A stretch of DNA of 64,000 nt from Microbacterium dextranolyticum. GTDB taxonomy: Bacteria > Actinomycetota > Actinomycetes > Actinomycetales > Microbacteriaceae. Position numbers and translations under genes: made by a program. The first letter of the stretch is position 1. Each line of letters opens with the position of its first letter. Shown here piece after piece: positions 27,771 through 35,676 of the stretch. The notes beneath the pieces are model-generated. The model was given only the letters and a program-made list of their open reading frames with translations. It ran no database searches and had not been told where the DNA came from. The stretch covers positions 2,480,001 to 2,544,000 of the forward strand of contig NZ_JAFBBR010000001.1 of the NCBI RefSeq assembly GCF_016907295.1. Reading direction: 5' to 3'.

Positions 27771-29642
27771 ATGCAAGGTCTCGAAGTCACGGTCCTGCTG
27801 GGTCTCGCGATCCTGATCGGCACGGCGCTCGCCCCACGCCTGCGGATCGCGACGCCGCTGCTACTGGTCGTGATCGGGCTGGCCCTCGGCTTCGTGCCGC
27901 CGCTGCGCGAGATCCAGCTGCCGCCCGAGACCGTGCTGCTGCTGTTCCTTCCCGTGATGCTCTTCTGGGAGAGCCTGACGACCTCTCTCCGCGCGGTCCG
28001 CCGGTCGTTGCGCTACATCGTGCCGATGAGCACGCTGCTGGTCGTCGCATCCGCCCTCGCGGTCGCCTGGATCGCGACCCTGTTCGGCATGCCGTGGGAG
28101 ACCGGGCTGCTGCTGGGCGCGGCCGTCGCACCGCCGGATGCCACGGCCGTCGCCGCCCTGGGCCGCCTGCTCCCCCCGCGCATGTTCATGAAGCTCAAGG
28201 CCGAGAGCCTCACCAACGACGGCACCGCTCTCGTCGTCTACGCGATCGCTCTGTCTCTCGCCCTCGGCGACACCGTGACGCCGTGGTCGATCACGGGCAC
28301 CGTGCTCGTCTCGTATCTGGGCGGGGCGGCAGCCGGCATCGCCGTGGCCTACCTGGCGTATCTGGGCCTGCGCCGCACCCGCTCGTCGATCGTGATCAAC
28401 ACGGCACTGCTGCTCGTGCCGTTCACCGCGTTCTTGGCGGCTGAGTTCGTCCACGCCTCAGGCGTGCTCGCGGTCGTGTTCGCCGGACTCATCGTCGCGT
28501 GGATGCTGCCGCGCATCACGACGGCGACATCGCGCCGGCAAGCCGTCGCCGCGTGGCCGTTCGGGGTGTATCTGCTCAACGGCGCGCTGTTCGTGCTGAT
28601 CGGTCTCGAGGTGCAGTACGTCGTGCACGACATCCCCGCCCGACTCATCGGGGTGCTGCTGCTGGTGACGGTCTCGGCGTGGGCCGCGCTCCTCGTGGTG
28701 CGCTATCTCTTCCAGCTGCTGTTCTCGCCGTTCGCGCGCCCGTCCGCGGGCACGGCGGGTCCCGGGACGCCCGACGCAGGGACGATGGGCGCAGTCGCCC
28801 GGCGCCGCGCCCTGGGCGGCAACCGCGGACGCATCGTCAGCGCGGTCGCGGGATTCCGCGGCGCGGTCTCGCTGGCGATCGCGCTGTCGGTGCCCGACAC
28901 GATCCGCGGCGCCGGCGAGCTGTCCGGGCGCGACGCGGTCGTCTTCGTCACCGCGGGAGTGATCCTGCTCAGCCTGCTCGTGCAGGGCCCCCTGCTGCCC
29001 GCGGTCGTCCGCTGGGCGAAGTTGCCCGACGACGGCGCGGTCGCCGACGAGTACGAGCTGGCCGAGCGGACGATCACGGGCGCCGCGATCGCCGCGATCG
29101 ACGACCTCGCCGTCGAGCACGGCATCAGCGACGGCGTTCGCGACCGCGCGCGCCGCGAAGGGTACGAGCGTCTCGAACTCGCCAACGCCCGTGCGTACGC
29201 ACGCCAGCGCGGTGCCGACGACGCGCGCATCGCCGAGCTCGAGACGATGCTCGGCGAGAGCAGTGCGTCCGACACGGGACCGGTGTCGGCAGGCGACCTC
29301 TCGAGCAGCGATGACGACGCGCGCGAACGCGACGGGATCGATGACGAGACACGCAGTCTGCGCTTCGTCGTGCCGTCCACCGACGCCCCCGCCGGAGCCC
29401 CGGCATCCGTCGGCTCGCTCGAGATGCTCGCGACGAGCACCGGCATCGACCTCACGCAGCGCTCGCCTCTCGTCCGCTTCGAGGAGATCACCCGCCTGAA
29501 GCTCGCGATCATCGAGCGCAAGCGCGAGGTGCTGCAGAAGCTGCGCCGCGACGGCACGATCGACGATCTGATCGTGCGCCGGATCGACGGCCACCTCGAC
29601 CTCGAGGAGATGCGCCTGCGCGGGGCCGACGCCGACGAGTGA
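27771..29642 (+). CDS. NhaP-type sodium/proton antiporter (CPA1)
   Basis: A 623-residue membrane protein. Residues about 1-430 form the CPA1 exchanger with about twelve helices; AVAPPDATAVAAL (D123) and KAESLTNDGTALV (E145, N149, D150) are the conserved ion-site motifs. It should exchange cytoplasmic sodium or potassium for protons. The last 190 residues are hydrophilic and helical, probably a regulatory tail. I chose ATG 27771, which has GGAGGGGG 8 nt upstream; the open frame extends 58 codons further, but into the low-complexity tandem units. A 61-nt palindrome follows 30 bp after the stop. Confidence 0.9.
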   Translation: MQGLEVTVLLGLAILIGTALAPRLRIATPLLLVVIGLALGFVPPLREIQLPPETVLLLFLPVMLFWESLTTSLRAVRRSLRYIVPMSTLLVVASALAVAWIATLFGMPWETGLLLGAAVAPPDATAVAALGRLLPPRMFMKLKAESLTNDGTALVVYAIALSLALGDTVTPWSITGTVLVSYLGGAAAGIAVAYLAYLGLRRTRSSIVINTALLLVPFTAFLAAEFVHASGVLAVVFAGLIVAWMLPRITTATSRRQAVAAWPFGVYLLNGALFVLIGLEVQYVVHDIPARLIGVLLLVTVSAWAALLVVRYLFQLLFSPFARPSAGTAGPGTPDAGTMGAVARRRALGGNRGRIVSAVAGFRGAVSLAIALSVPDTIRGAGELSGRDAVVFVTAGVILLSLLVQGPLLPAVVRWAKLPDDGAVADEYELAERTITGAAIAAIDDLAVEHGISDGVRDRARREGYERLELANARAYARQRGADDARIAELETMLGESSASDTGPVSAGDLSSSDDDARERDGIDDETRSLRFVVPSTDAPAGAPASVGSLEMLATSTGIDLTQRSPLVRFEEITRLKLAIIERKREVLQKLRRDGTIDDLIVRRIDGHLDLEEMRLRGADADE

Positions 29643-29672
29643 CCCCGCGCCCGACCGTCCGGTCGCCCGCGC

Positions 29673-29733
29673 GTTCGGAGGTGCCGATATGTGGCGCGCG
29701 ACGCGGGCATCCCACACAACGGCGCTTCCGAAC
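29673..29733. repeat. 61-nt palindromic repeat element, copy 3
   Basis: GTTCGGAGGTGCC pairs with GGCGCTTCCGAAC, with two wobble pairs; an inner TGTGG pairs with CCACA. Its exact 61-nt length matches copies 1 and 2 at 20197 and 20302. Confidence 0.8.
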
Positions 29734-29797
29734 CGGCGCTTCGGAGCTCCTGTCAAGGGTCACGGGGCGGACGGACGGACATGGCAGGGTGGGGCGC

Positions 29798-30595
29798 ATG
29801 CAGCGGACCGTGACCAGCCACATCGCCCTGAACGTCACCGAGACGGCCGACCTCGTCTTCGCGATCGCGGTGGCGGATGCCTACGCGCCGGCATCCGAGT
29901 CGTTCGCCGCCACGATCGACGGCGCACCCCTCACCCCGACTGAGCTGCGCGACGCGCACGGAGGCCGTCTGCACCGTCTGCGCGCAACGCCGGGGCGCCT
30001 CGTCGTCGACTACGCCGCGACGATCGACGGCGCCGCGGAGCCACTCGGAGCCGAAGACACCGAGCTGCTCGTCTACGGCCGACCGAGCCGCTACGCCGAA
30101 TCCGACGCCCTCGCGCCGACGGCGGCCGCGGAGTTCGACGGCATCGACGGCGATGCGGCACTGCTGACCGCGGTCTCGTCGTGGGTGGGCACGCAGCTGT
30201 CGTACGTGAGCGGCTCGAGTCTTCCCACCGACGGCGCGGTGCGGACGCTCCTCGCCCGTCGCGGCGTGTGCCGGGACTACAGCCACCTGTGCGTCGCCCT
30301 GCTGCGGGCGCGGGGCGTGCCGGCGCGCCTCGTCGCGGTGTATGCGCCGGGCCTCGACCCGATGGACTTCCACGCGGTGGCCGAGGCGTGGGTCGACGGA
30401 CGGTGGTGTGTCGTCGACGCCACGACCCTCGCCCCGCGCGAGAGCCTCGTCCGGGTCGCGACCGGGCGGGATGCCGCCGACACCGCCTTCCTCAATGTGC
30501 TCGACGGGCGCGCCGATCTCGTCGAGATGGAGGTCACGGCGACGGTCGACGCCCTTCCCGCCGACGACCTGGACGAGCTGGTCTCGATCCACTGA
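29798..30595 (+). CDS. Transglutaminase-like superfamily protein
   Basis: A 265-residue cytoplasmic protein with no signal peptide. The N-terminal half is a beta-rich domain, and the C-terminal half is a transglutaminase-like core with the triad C158 (RRGVCRDYSHL), H192 (MDFHAVAEAWV) and D207 (WCVVDATT). Such proteins in bacteria are usually cysteine proteases or amidohydrolases rather than cross-linking enzymes. The chosen ATG follows a CAGGGT box by 7 nt; the frame is open 53 codons upstream, but that part overlaps the 61-nt palindrome. Neighbours do not reveal its substrate. Confidence 0.85.
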   Translation: MQRTVTSHIALNVTETADLVFAIAVADAYAPASESFAATIDGAPLTPTELRDAHGGRLHRLRATPGRLVVDYAATIDGAAEPLGAEDTELLVYGRPSRYAESDALAPTAAAEFDGIDGDAALLTAVSSWVGTQLSYVSGSSLPTDGAVRTLLARRGVCRDYSHLCVALLRARGVPARLVAVYAPGLDPMDFHAVAEAWVDGRWCVVDATTLAPRESLVRVATGRDAADTAFLNVLDGRADLVEMEVTATVDALPADDLDELVSIH

Positions 30596-30603
30596 CCATC
30601 GCG

Positions 30604-30642
30604 AGTCAACGAGTTGACTTGAGGATAGTCAACTGGTTGACT
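30604..30642. promoter_or_regulatory. Two MarR-type operators overlapping the promoter
   Basis: AGTCAACGAGTTGACT (30604-30619) and AGTCAACTGGTTGACT (30627-30642) are perfect 7-bp inverted repeats, with centres 23 bp apart. The TTGACT in the right half of the first can serve as -35, and the TTGACT in the right half of the second ends 6 nt before the ATG at 30649, with a 17-bp spacer. Binding at either site would block the promoter. Confidence 0.85.
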
Positions 30643-30648
30643 CGTCGT

Positions 30649-31101
30649 ATGGCCGATCGCGTCACCGTCACCCTGCACGAGCTCGTCGGCGAGCTCGACA
30701 TCTTCGCGGACTCGTGGCTGCGCGAGCGCCACGGCGTCACGTTCAATCTCTTCGAGCTGCTCGCGACGCTCTCCGAGACCGCACCCGTCGACATCACGGG
30801 GCTCGCGCAGTGCCTGCGCGTGACCAAGGCCGCCGTCAGCAAGCGCGTCCCCGCGCTCGTCGCGGACGGCTGGATCACGGCCGCGCCCGGCGATGGGCGA
30901 CGGGTCATGCTCGGGCTCACCGCGCGGGGAGCCGAGCTGGTGCGCGTCGCGGGGGGCGAGCTCGAACAGGAGTTCACCGCGATGCTCACCGATCCGCGAC
31001 TTGACCCGCGCCGGTCCCCCCACGCCATCGACGCCACCACGCTCAACACCCATCTGGCGACGCTCACCGAGATCGTCATCGCGAAAGGACGCCACGCATG
31101 A
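30649..31101 (+). CDS. MarR-family transcriptional regulator
   Basis: A 150-residue winged-helix regulator. The core (about residues 25-110) includes LAQCLRVTKAAVSKRVPALVADGWI, which holds the recognition helix, and the wing GDGRRVMLGLTARG. It most likely represses itself and the downstream NAD(P)H oxidoreductase, because twin palindromes cover its promoter and the two genes overlap by four bases (ATGA). The inducer is unknown; regulator-oxidoreductase pairs of this kind often respond to quinones or electrophiles. The start fits the leaderless spacing from the TTGACT box. Confidence 0.9.
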   Translation: MADRVTVTLHELVGELDIFADSWLRERHGVTFNLFELLATLSETAPVDITGLAQCLRVTKAAVSKRVPALVADGWITAAPGDGRRVMLGLTARGAELVRVAGGELEQEFTAMLTDPRLDPRRSPHAIDATTLNTHLATLTEIVIAKGRHA

Positions 31102-31778
31102 ACCGTCGCCTGCTCGTCATCGTCGGAACGCCTCTGCCCGACAGCCTGAACCACGCTCTCGCCCAGGCCTATGTCGACGCTGCGCGCGGCGCCGGCGCCG
31201 AGGTGCGGACGATCGACCTCGCACACGACCCGATCCCCGCCCACCCGCACTCGGCAGGCCAGCTGCGCGCCCCGCGCCCGGATCGACCCGACGACCTGCC
31301 GCTCGACCCGGAGGTCGCGCGCTACCTCGACGACGTGCTGTGGGCGGATCACCTCGCCGTCTTCCACCCACAGTGGTGGGGCACCGCACCCGCCGCCCTG
31401 AAGGCGCTCATCGACCGCGTGTTCCTCTCCGGCGCGGCGTTCCGCTACCGCGACCGGAACGCCCTGTCGGAGCGCCTGCTGCGCGGGCGCACGGCACGGA
31501 TCACGATGACGATGGATTCGCCGCGTCTGTGGAACCGACTCGTGTACCGGGGCGCCGCCGAGGCGTCGCTCGCCCGCGCGACGTTCGCGTACTGCGGCAT
31601 CCGCACCGTCGGCATCACGCGGCGCACGCCCGTGCGCTTCAGCGACGCGCCCACGCGCGAGTCCTGGATCGCCGCCGCCGCACGCCAGGGGCGACGGGAT
31701 GCCACCGCCGCGCACCGAGCACCCCACGCCTCCCTCACCCCGTCGCTCGAGACGGAGCACGCCGCTCCGGTGGGCTGA
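31098..31778 (+). CDS. NAD(P)H oxidoreductase, flavodoxin-like fold
   Basis: A 226-residue enzyme of the NQO1/YwrO/KefF-type family that binds FMN or FAD and reduces quinones or similar electrophiles with NAD(P)H. The N-terminal LLVIVGTPLPDSLNHALA is the first strand and flavin-phosphate loop, and FHPQWWGTAPAALKALIDRV is the family signature near residues 93-112. The C-terminal 30 residues are Ala/Arg/His-rich and probably disordered. It is coupled to the MarR gene by ATGA overlap and should be derepressed with it. Confidence 0.87.
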   Translation: MNRRLLVIVGTPLPDSLNHALAQAYVDAARGAGAEVRTIDLAHDPIPAHPHSAGQLRAPRPDRPDDLPLDPEVARYLDDVLWADHLAVFHPQWWGTAPAALKALIDRVFLSGAAFRYRDRNALSERLLRGRTARITMTMDSPRLWNRLVYRGAAEASLARATFAYCGIRTVGITRRTPVRFSDAPTRESWIAAAARQGRRDATAAHRAPHASLTPSLETEHAAPVG

Positions 31779-31816
31779 TGTCACCGATGAGCGCGCAGCC
31801 GTGCCACGCTGGAGGC

Positions 31817-32374
31817 ATGAAGACCTGGGTCGTGCGCTTTCTGTCGCTGTACGCGTTCAACATCGTGGTGCTGCTGCTGATCGGGCTGCTCACCCCGGCC
31901 CGGGTGGGCATCGCGGCCATCTGGGCGTCGGTCGTGCTGACCGTCGCGGAGATCGTCGTGAAGCCCCTCGCCCAACGAGCGTTCCAGCGCGCTGCGGCCA
32001 AGAGCGCCGCCGAGCGCACCCGAGCATCCGAATGGCTCGTGCAAGCGGGCATCGTCTTGGTCGTCGCCGCGATCGTGTGGGTCCTCACCCTGCTGCTGTC
32101 GGGCATCAGTGTGCGCGGCTGGCTGTGGGCATACGTCCTGCCGCCGGTCATCATCGCGGTCGGCTGGCTCGTGTACGCACGGATCGACGACATCGTCGAG
32201 GCGAGGACGGGGCAGCTGTACGACTCGGCCTTCGGGCGCCGCTCGGGCGGCTCCGCCGACTCTGCCACCGCTCCGGCCACCGAGCCGGGTACGGGAACAC
32301 GAGCCCGGCAGGATCTCGACGACGGCCTCACGCCCGAGCAGCGTCGCATGCTGGACGAGCTCGGCAAGAGCTGA
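31817..32374 (+). CDS. Membrane protein of unknown function
   Basis: A 185-residue protein with four predicted membrane helices (about residues 8-26, 32-50, 75-96 and 103-121) and a hydrophilic C-terminal tail ending in LTPEQRRMLDELGKS. I do not recognise a named family with confidence. The ATG is preceded by GGAGGC and, 6 nt upstream, by a weak CACGCT box. It lies 38 bp after the oxidoreductase gene on the same strand, but the promoter-like box suggests separate expression. Confidence 0.7.
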   Translation: MKTWVVRFLSLYAFNIVVLLLIGLLTPARVGIAAIWASVVLTVAEIVVKPLAQRAFQRAAAKSAAERTRASEWLVQAGIVLVVAAIVWVLTLLLSGISVRGWLWAYVLPPVIIAVGWLVYARIDDIVEARTGQLYDSAFGRRSGGSADSATAPATEPGTGTRARQDLDDGLTPEQRRMLDELGKS

Positions 32375-32564
32375 CCGCGCCGCCGCGGCGCCGCGGCCTC
32401 GGGACCATCGCCCCCGGCGCCGCAGACCTGGAGAGCATGACCAGCGCGTAACAAAGGGACGCGGGCGAACGGCGGTCGCGCGCGGGGAAGCGATGATGGA
32501 TGCGGCGGCATCCGTTTCACAGCACACGATGCGGGCCGCCGATCCGACACCTGGAGGTCTCCTC

Positions 32565-33419
32565 ATGACGCGCCCCGCCCTGCGCACCGCTTTCGCCGCG
32601 ACCGCCGCGGCCCTCGCCCTGATCACCACCGGCTGTGCCGGCGGAGCGTCCGCCGGGGCATCCGACTCCGCCGCTGCCGACGGCGGCTACATCACGCCGG
32701 GCAAGCTCACCGTCGCCACGGGCGAGACCGCGTACGAGCCGTACGTCATCAACGACGACCCTGCCAGCGGCAAGGGCTTCGAGTCGGCCGTCGCCTACGC
32801 CGTGGCCGCGAAGCTCGGCTTCGCGAAAGAGGATGTCGTCTGGGTGCGCACCTCGTTCGAGTCGGCGATCGCGCCGGGCCCGAAGAACTTCGACCTCAAC
32901 ATCCAGCAGTACACGATCACCGACGAGCGCAAGCAGGCCGTCGACTTCTCGACGCCCTACTACGAGGCCACCCAGTCGGTCGTGGCCGTGAAGGGGGGCA
33001 AGGCCGACGGCATCAGCGACATCGCCGGTCTGAAAGACCTGGTCCTCGGCGCGATGACCGGGTCGACGAGCGCGGCGACACTCGAGAAGGCGATCGCACC
33101 GGCGACCCCCGCTCGCCTCTACGGATCGAACGAAGACGCCGTGGCCGCCCTCAAGGCCGGCCAGATCGATGCCATCGTGCTCGACACGCCGACCGCGTAC
33201 GTGGCGACCACCGTCCCCTACATCGAGAACTCCTTCGTGGTCGGGCAGCTGCCGGCGTCCGGCATCCCGGATCAGTGGGGGTTCCTGCTCGGTAAGGGCT
33301 CGCCCCTCACCGCGCGGGTGAGCGAGGCCGTCGACGCGCTGCGCGCGGACGGCACGCTCGACGACCTGAAGAAGACCTGGCTCGCGGTGCTCACCGACGG
33401 CATCCCTCAGCTGAAGTGA
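32565..33419 (+). CDS. Polar amino acid ABC transporter substrate-binding lipoprotein
   Basis: A 284-residue lipoprotein of the family 3 solute-binding type. The lipobox LITTGC gives C24. The binding domain (about 45-280) has YEPYVINDDPASGKGFESAVAYAVA near the start, typical of amino acid binders, and NIQQYTITDERKQAVDFSTPY, the family signature. ATG 32565 has GGAGG 9 nt upstream, and the upstream in-frame extension lacks a signal-peptide shape. It is the first gene of a complete importer with permease and ATPase downstream. Glutamate, glutamine or a related polar amino acid is likely. Confidence 0.9.
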   Translation: MTRPALRTAFAATAAALALITTGCAGGASAGASDSAAADGGYITPGKLTVATGETAYEPYVINDDPASGKGFESAVAYAVAAKLGFAKEDVVWVRTSFESAIAPGPKNFDLNIQQYTITDERKQAVDFSTPYYEATQSVVAVKGGKADGISDIAGLKDLVLGAMTGSTSAATLEKAIAPATPARLYGSNEDAVAALKAGQIDAIVLDTPTAYVATTVPYIENSFVVGQLPASGIPDQWGFLLGKGSPLTARVSEAVDALRADGTLDDLKKTWLAVLTDGIPQLK

Positions 33420-33429
33420 TCCGCTCGGG

Positions 33430-33435
33430 TAACGT
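33430..33435 (+). promoter_or_regulatory. -10-like box TAACGT before the permease
   Basis: TAACGT ends 6 nt before GTG 33442. Besides read-through from the binding-protein gene, the permease and ATPase may have their own leaderless transcript. Confidence 0.5.
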
Positions 33436-33441
33436 CGTCCC

Positions 33442-34287
33442 GTGACCTCGCACACCCCGAGCACCCTCGAGCAGGGCCGCCGCGCCTACCGACGCGGTCG
33501 TGAGCGACGCTCGGTGCTGATCGCGATCGCCTCGACGCTGGCCTTCGCGGCGAGCATCTGGGTGAGCGTCATCAATACGCAGGGCTGGGCCGCGGTGCAG
33601 TCCGCGTTCTTCGATCCCGGCGTCGCGCTCCAGGCGCTGCCGAAGGTGTGGGACGGCTTCCTGCTGAACCTCCAGGTGCTGGGTCTGTCGATCGTGACGG
33701 TGGGCATCGTGGCGCTCACGGTGGCGCTGCTGCGCACCCTGCGCGGCCCGGTGTTCTTCCCGCTGCGGGCACTCGCCGCGGGCTACACCGACCTCTTCCG
33801 CGGGTTCCCGTTCATCATCGTGCTCTACCTCGTCGGGTACGGACTGCCGACGATCACGAATACCCGCATCCCCCTCGTCGTGCTGGGCGTCATGGCCGTG
33901 ACGCTGACCTACTCGTCGTACGTGGCCGAGGTGATCCGCGCCGGCATCGAGGCGGTGCACCCCTCGCAGCGTCTCGCCGCGCGTGCCCTCGGCCTCAGTC
34001 ATGCCCAGACGATGCGCCGCGTCGTGCTGCCGCAGGCCCTCCGCAAGATGACCCCGCCGCTCATGAACGACGTCATCTCGATGCAGAAGGACGTCGGCCT
34101 GATCTCGATCCTCGGAGCGGTGGATGCCATCGCCGCCGCCCGCTCCATGGCATCCCTCACCTACAACTTCACCCCGTACGTCGTGGCAGGCGTGCTGTTC
34201 GTCTTGCTCGCGATCCCCTCGATCCGGCTCACCGACTGGTACACCGCGCGCCTGCGCGAGCGCGAGCAGACGGGCGCGATCCTGTGA
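33442..34287 (+). CDS. Polar amino acid ABC transporter permease
   Basis: A 281-residue membrane protein of the HisMQ type, with five or six helices. The coupling loop that contacts the ATPase reads AEVIRAGIEAVHPSQRLAARALGLS (about residues 155-180), with the family's EAA-type Gly. The N-terminal 30 residues are positively charged and cytoplasmic. GTG 33442 lies 22 bp after the binding-protein stop, and the stop overlaps the ATPase GTG by four bases. A single permease gene implies a homodimeric channel. Confidence 0.92.
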   Translation: MTSHTPSTLEQGRRAYRRGRERRSVLIAIASTLAFAASIWVSVINTQGWAAVQSAFFDPGVALQALPKVWDGFLLNLQVLGLSIVTVGIVALTVALLRTLRGPVFFPLRALAAGYTDLFRGFPFIIVLYLVGYGLPTITNTRIPLVVLGVMAVTLTYSSYVAEVIRAGIEAVHPSQRLAARALGLSHAQTMRRVVLPQALRKMTPPLMNDVISMQKDVGLISILGAVDAIAAARSMASLTYNFTPYVVAGVLFVLLAIPSIRLTDWYTARLREREQTGAIL

Positions 34288-35063
34288 CCGACACGGCCGG
34301 CCCGTGCGCCGAGAGCCCGTACGCCTCGGCATCCGCGCTGCTGCGCGCGGACGACGTCTGGAAGTCGTTCGGCGAGCGCGACGTGCTGCGAGGCGTCTCA
34401 CTCACCCTTGCGCCGCATGAGGTCGTCGCCCTCATCGGGGCATCCGGATCGGGAAAGTCGACCCTGTTGCGCTGCCTCGGGCTCCTCGAGCCGATCGACG
34501 ACGGCCAGATCTTCCTCGGCGACGAGGACATCTCCGACCCGCGCGTCGACGGCAACCGTGTGCGGGCGCGTCTGGGTGCGGTGTTCCAGAGCTACAACCT
34601 GTTCCCGCACCTCTCGGTGCTCGACAACGTCACGCTCGCCTCGCGAGTCGTGCATCGCATCGCGAAGAAGGATGCCGAGGCGCGCGCACTGGGCCTGCTC
34701 GAACGGGTCGGTCTCGCCGGATTCGCGCGCTCGCACCCCGACCGGCTCTCGGGCGGGCAGCAGCAGCGCGCCGCGATCGTCCGCGCCATCGCGACCGATC
34801 CCGAGGTGCTGCTGCTCGACGAGATCACCTCGGCCCTCGACCCCGAACTCGTGGGCGAGGTGCTCGAGCTGGTGCGCGCGCTCGCCGGCGAGGGGACGAC
34901 GATCCTGATGGCGACGCACGAGATGGCCTTCGCCCGCGACGTCGCCGACCGGGTCGTGTTCCTCGACGAGGGCGTCATCGTCGAAGAAGGCTCCCCCGCC
35001 CAGCTGTTCGCCGCGCCCCGACAGGACCGCACCCGCGCCTTCCTCGCCCGCTTCAGCGCCTGA
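34284..35063 (+). CDS. Polar amino acid ABC transporter ATP-binding protein
   Basis: A 259-residue ATPase of the GlnQ/HisP type that powers the importer. Walker A GASGSGKST, Q-loop VFQSYNLFPH, signature LSGGQQQRAAI, Walker B VLLLDEIT and the H-loop ATHEM are all intact. The start is GTG 34284, coupled to the permease stop (GTGA). The N-terminus has about 20 extra residues (TDTAGPCAESPYASASA) before the first strand. It is the last gene of the operon and is followed by a long repeat array without genes. Confidence 0.94.
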   Translation: MTDTAGPCAESPYASASALLRADDVWKSFGERDVLRGVSLTLAPHEVVALIGASGSGKSTLLRCLGLLEPIDDGQIFLGDEDISDPRVDGNRVRARLGAVFQSYNLFPHLSVLDNVTLASRVVHRIAKKDAEARALGLLERVGLAGFARSHPDRLSGGQQQRAAIVRAIATDPEVLLLDEITSALDPELVGEVLELVRALAGEGTTILMATHEMAFARDVADRVVFLDEGVIVEEGSPAQLFAAPRQDRTRAFLARFSA

Positions 35064-35154
35064 GCCCCCGGGGGGGCGGGTCCTGTCTCGGCCGCGTCGG
35101 GCCCCGCCCTCGGCCCCTGGCATCCGGCACCCGGCATCCGTACGACGCAAGCCA

Positions 35155-35610
35155 TGTCCCACTTTCTGCGGTTTCTGCAGGCCGTGTCCCAGTTTCTGCG
35201 GGCCGTGTCCCACTTTCGGTGAGGCGTGTCCCACTTACTGCTGTTCGGGCACCCCCACAACGACAGAAAGTGGGACACGGTCGGATGCCACGCCGAGAGC
35301 GATCCTCCAGGGCATCCGCTCAACCGCGCAACGCAAGAGGTGTTCATGTCCGGCAGCGCATGTCCCACCTTCGGCAGCTCATGTCCCATTTACTGCTGTT
35401 CACGTACCCCCTCAACGACAGAAAGTGGGACACGGTCGGATGCCGCGCCGTGAGCGACCCCGACGGCATCCGCCCGGCTTCACGAAGCGAATAACGCCCC
35501 GACTTCGGCGGTGCATGTCCCACTTTCAGCAAGGCATGTCCCACAAACTGCTGTTCGGCAGCCCTCACAACGACAGAAAGTGGGACACGGCTGGATGCCC
35601 AGCCGAGAGC
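35155..35610. repeat. 155-nt tandem repeat array with nested 21-nt repeats and hairpins
   Basis: Three units start at 35206, 35361 and 35516, exactly 155 nt apart. Each has TGTCCCA twice at a 21-nt pitch (35206/35227, 35361/35382, 35516/35537), then CTGCTGTTC, a short variable loop, ACGACAGAAAGTGGGACACGG (closing a hairpin of about 19 bp with the second TGTCCCA) and a less conserved part starting TCGGATGCC or TGGATGCC. Extra half-sites lie at 35155 and 35185. It fills the gap between two convergent transporter genes. Confidence 0.95.
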
Positions 35611-35676
35611 GGCGCGAACAGGCCGCCTGGCGGCCGCCCCACCGTCAGACCGCCCCACCGTCAGGCCGCTTCACCG

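Noticed and set aside
30653..31784. Minus-strand frame opposite the MarR and oxidoreductase genes
   Set aside because: No recognisable domain; both plus-strand genes have clear motifs and coupled starts.
35155..35587. CRISPR array
   Set aside because: Repeat spacing is 21 and 155 nt rather than uniform, the conserved blocks include inverted copies, and no cas genes lie nearby.
35219..35658. Overlapping open frames in the 155-nt array with repeated KWDT or VGHG peptides
   Set aside because: The repeats open frames on both strands at once, units are not a multiple of three (155), and no start or family supports translation.
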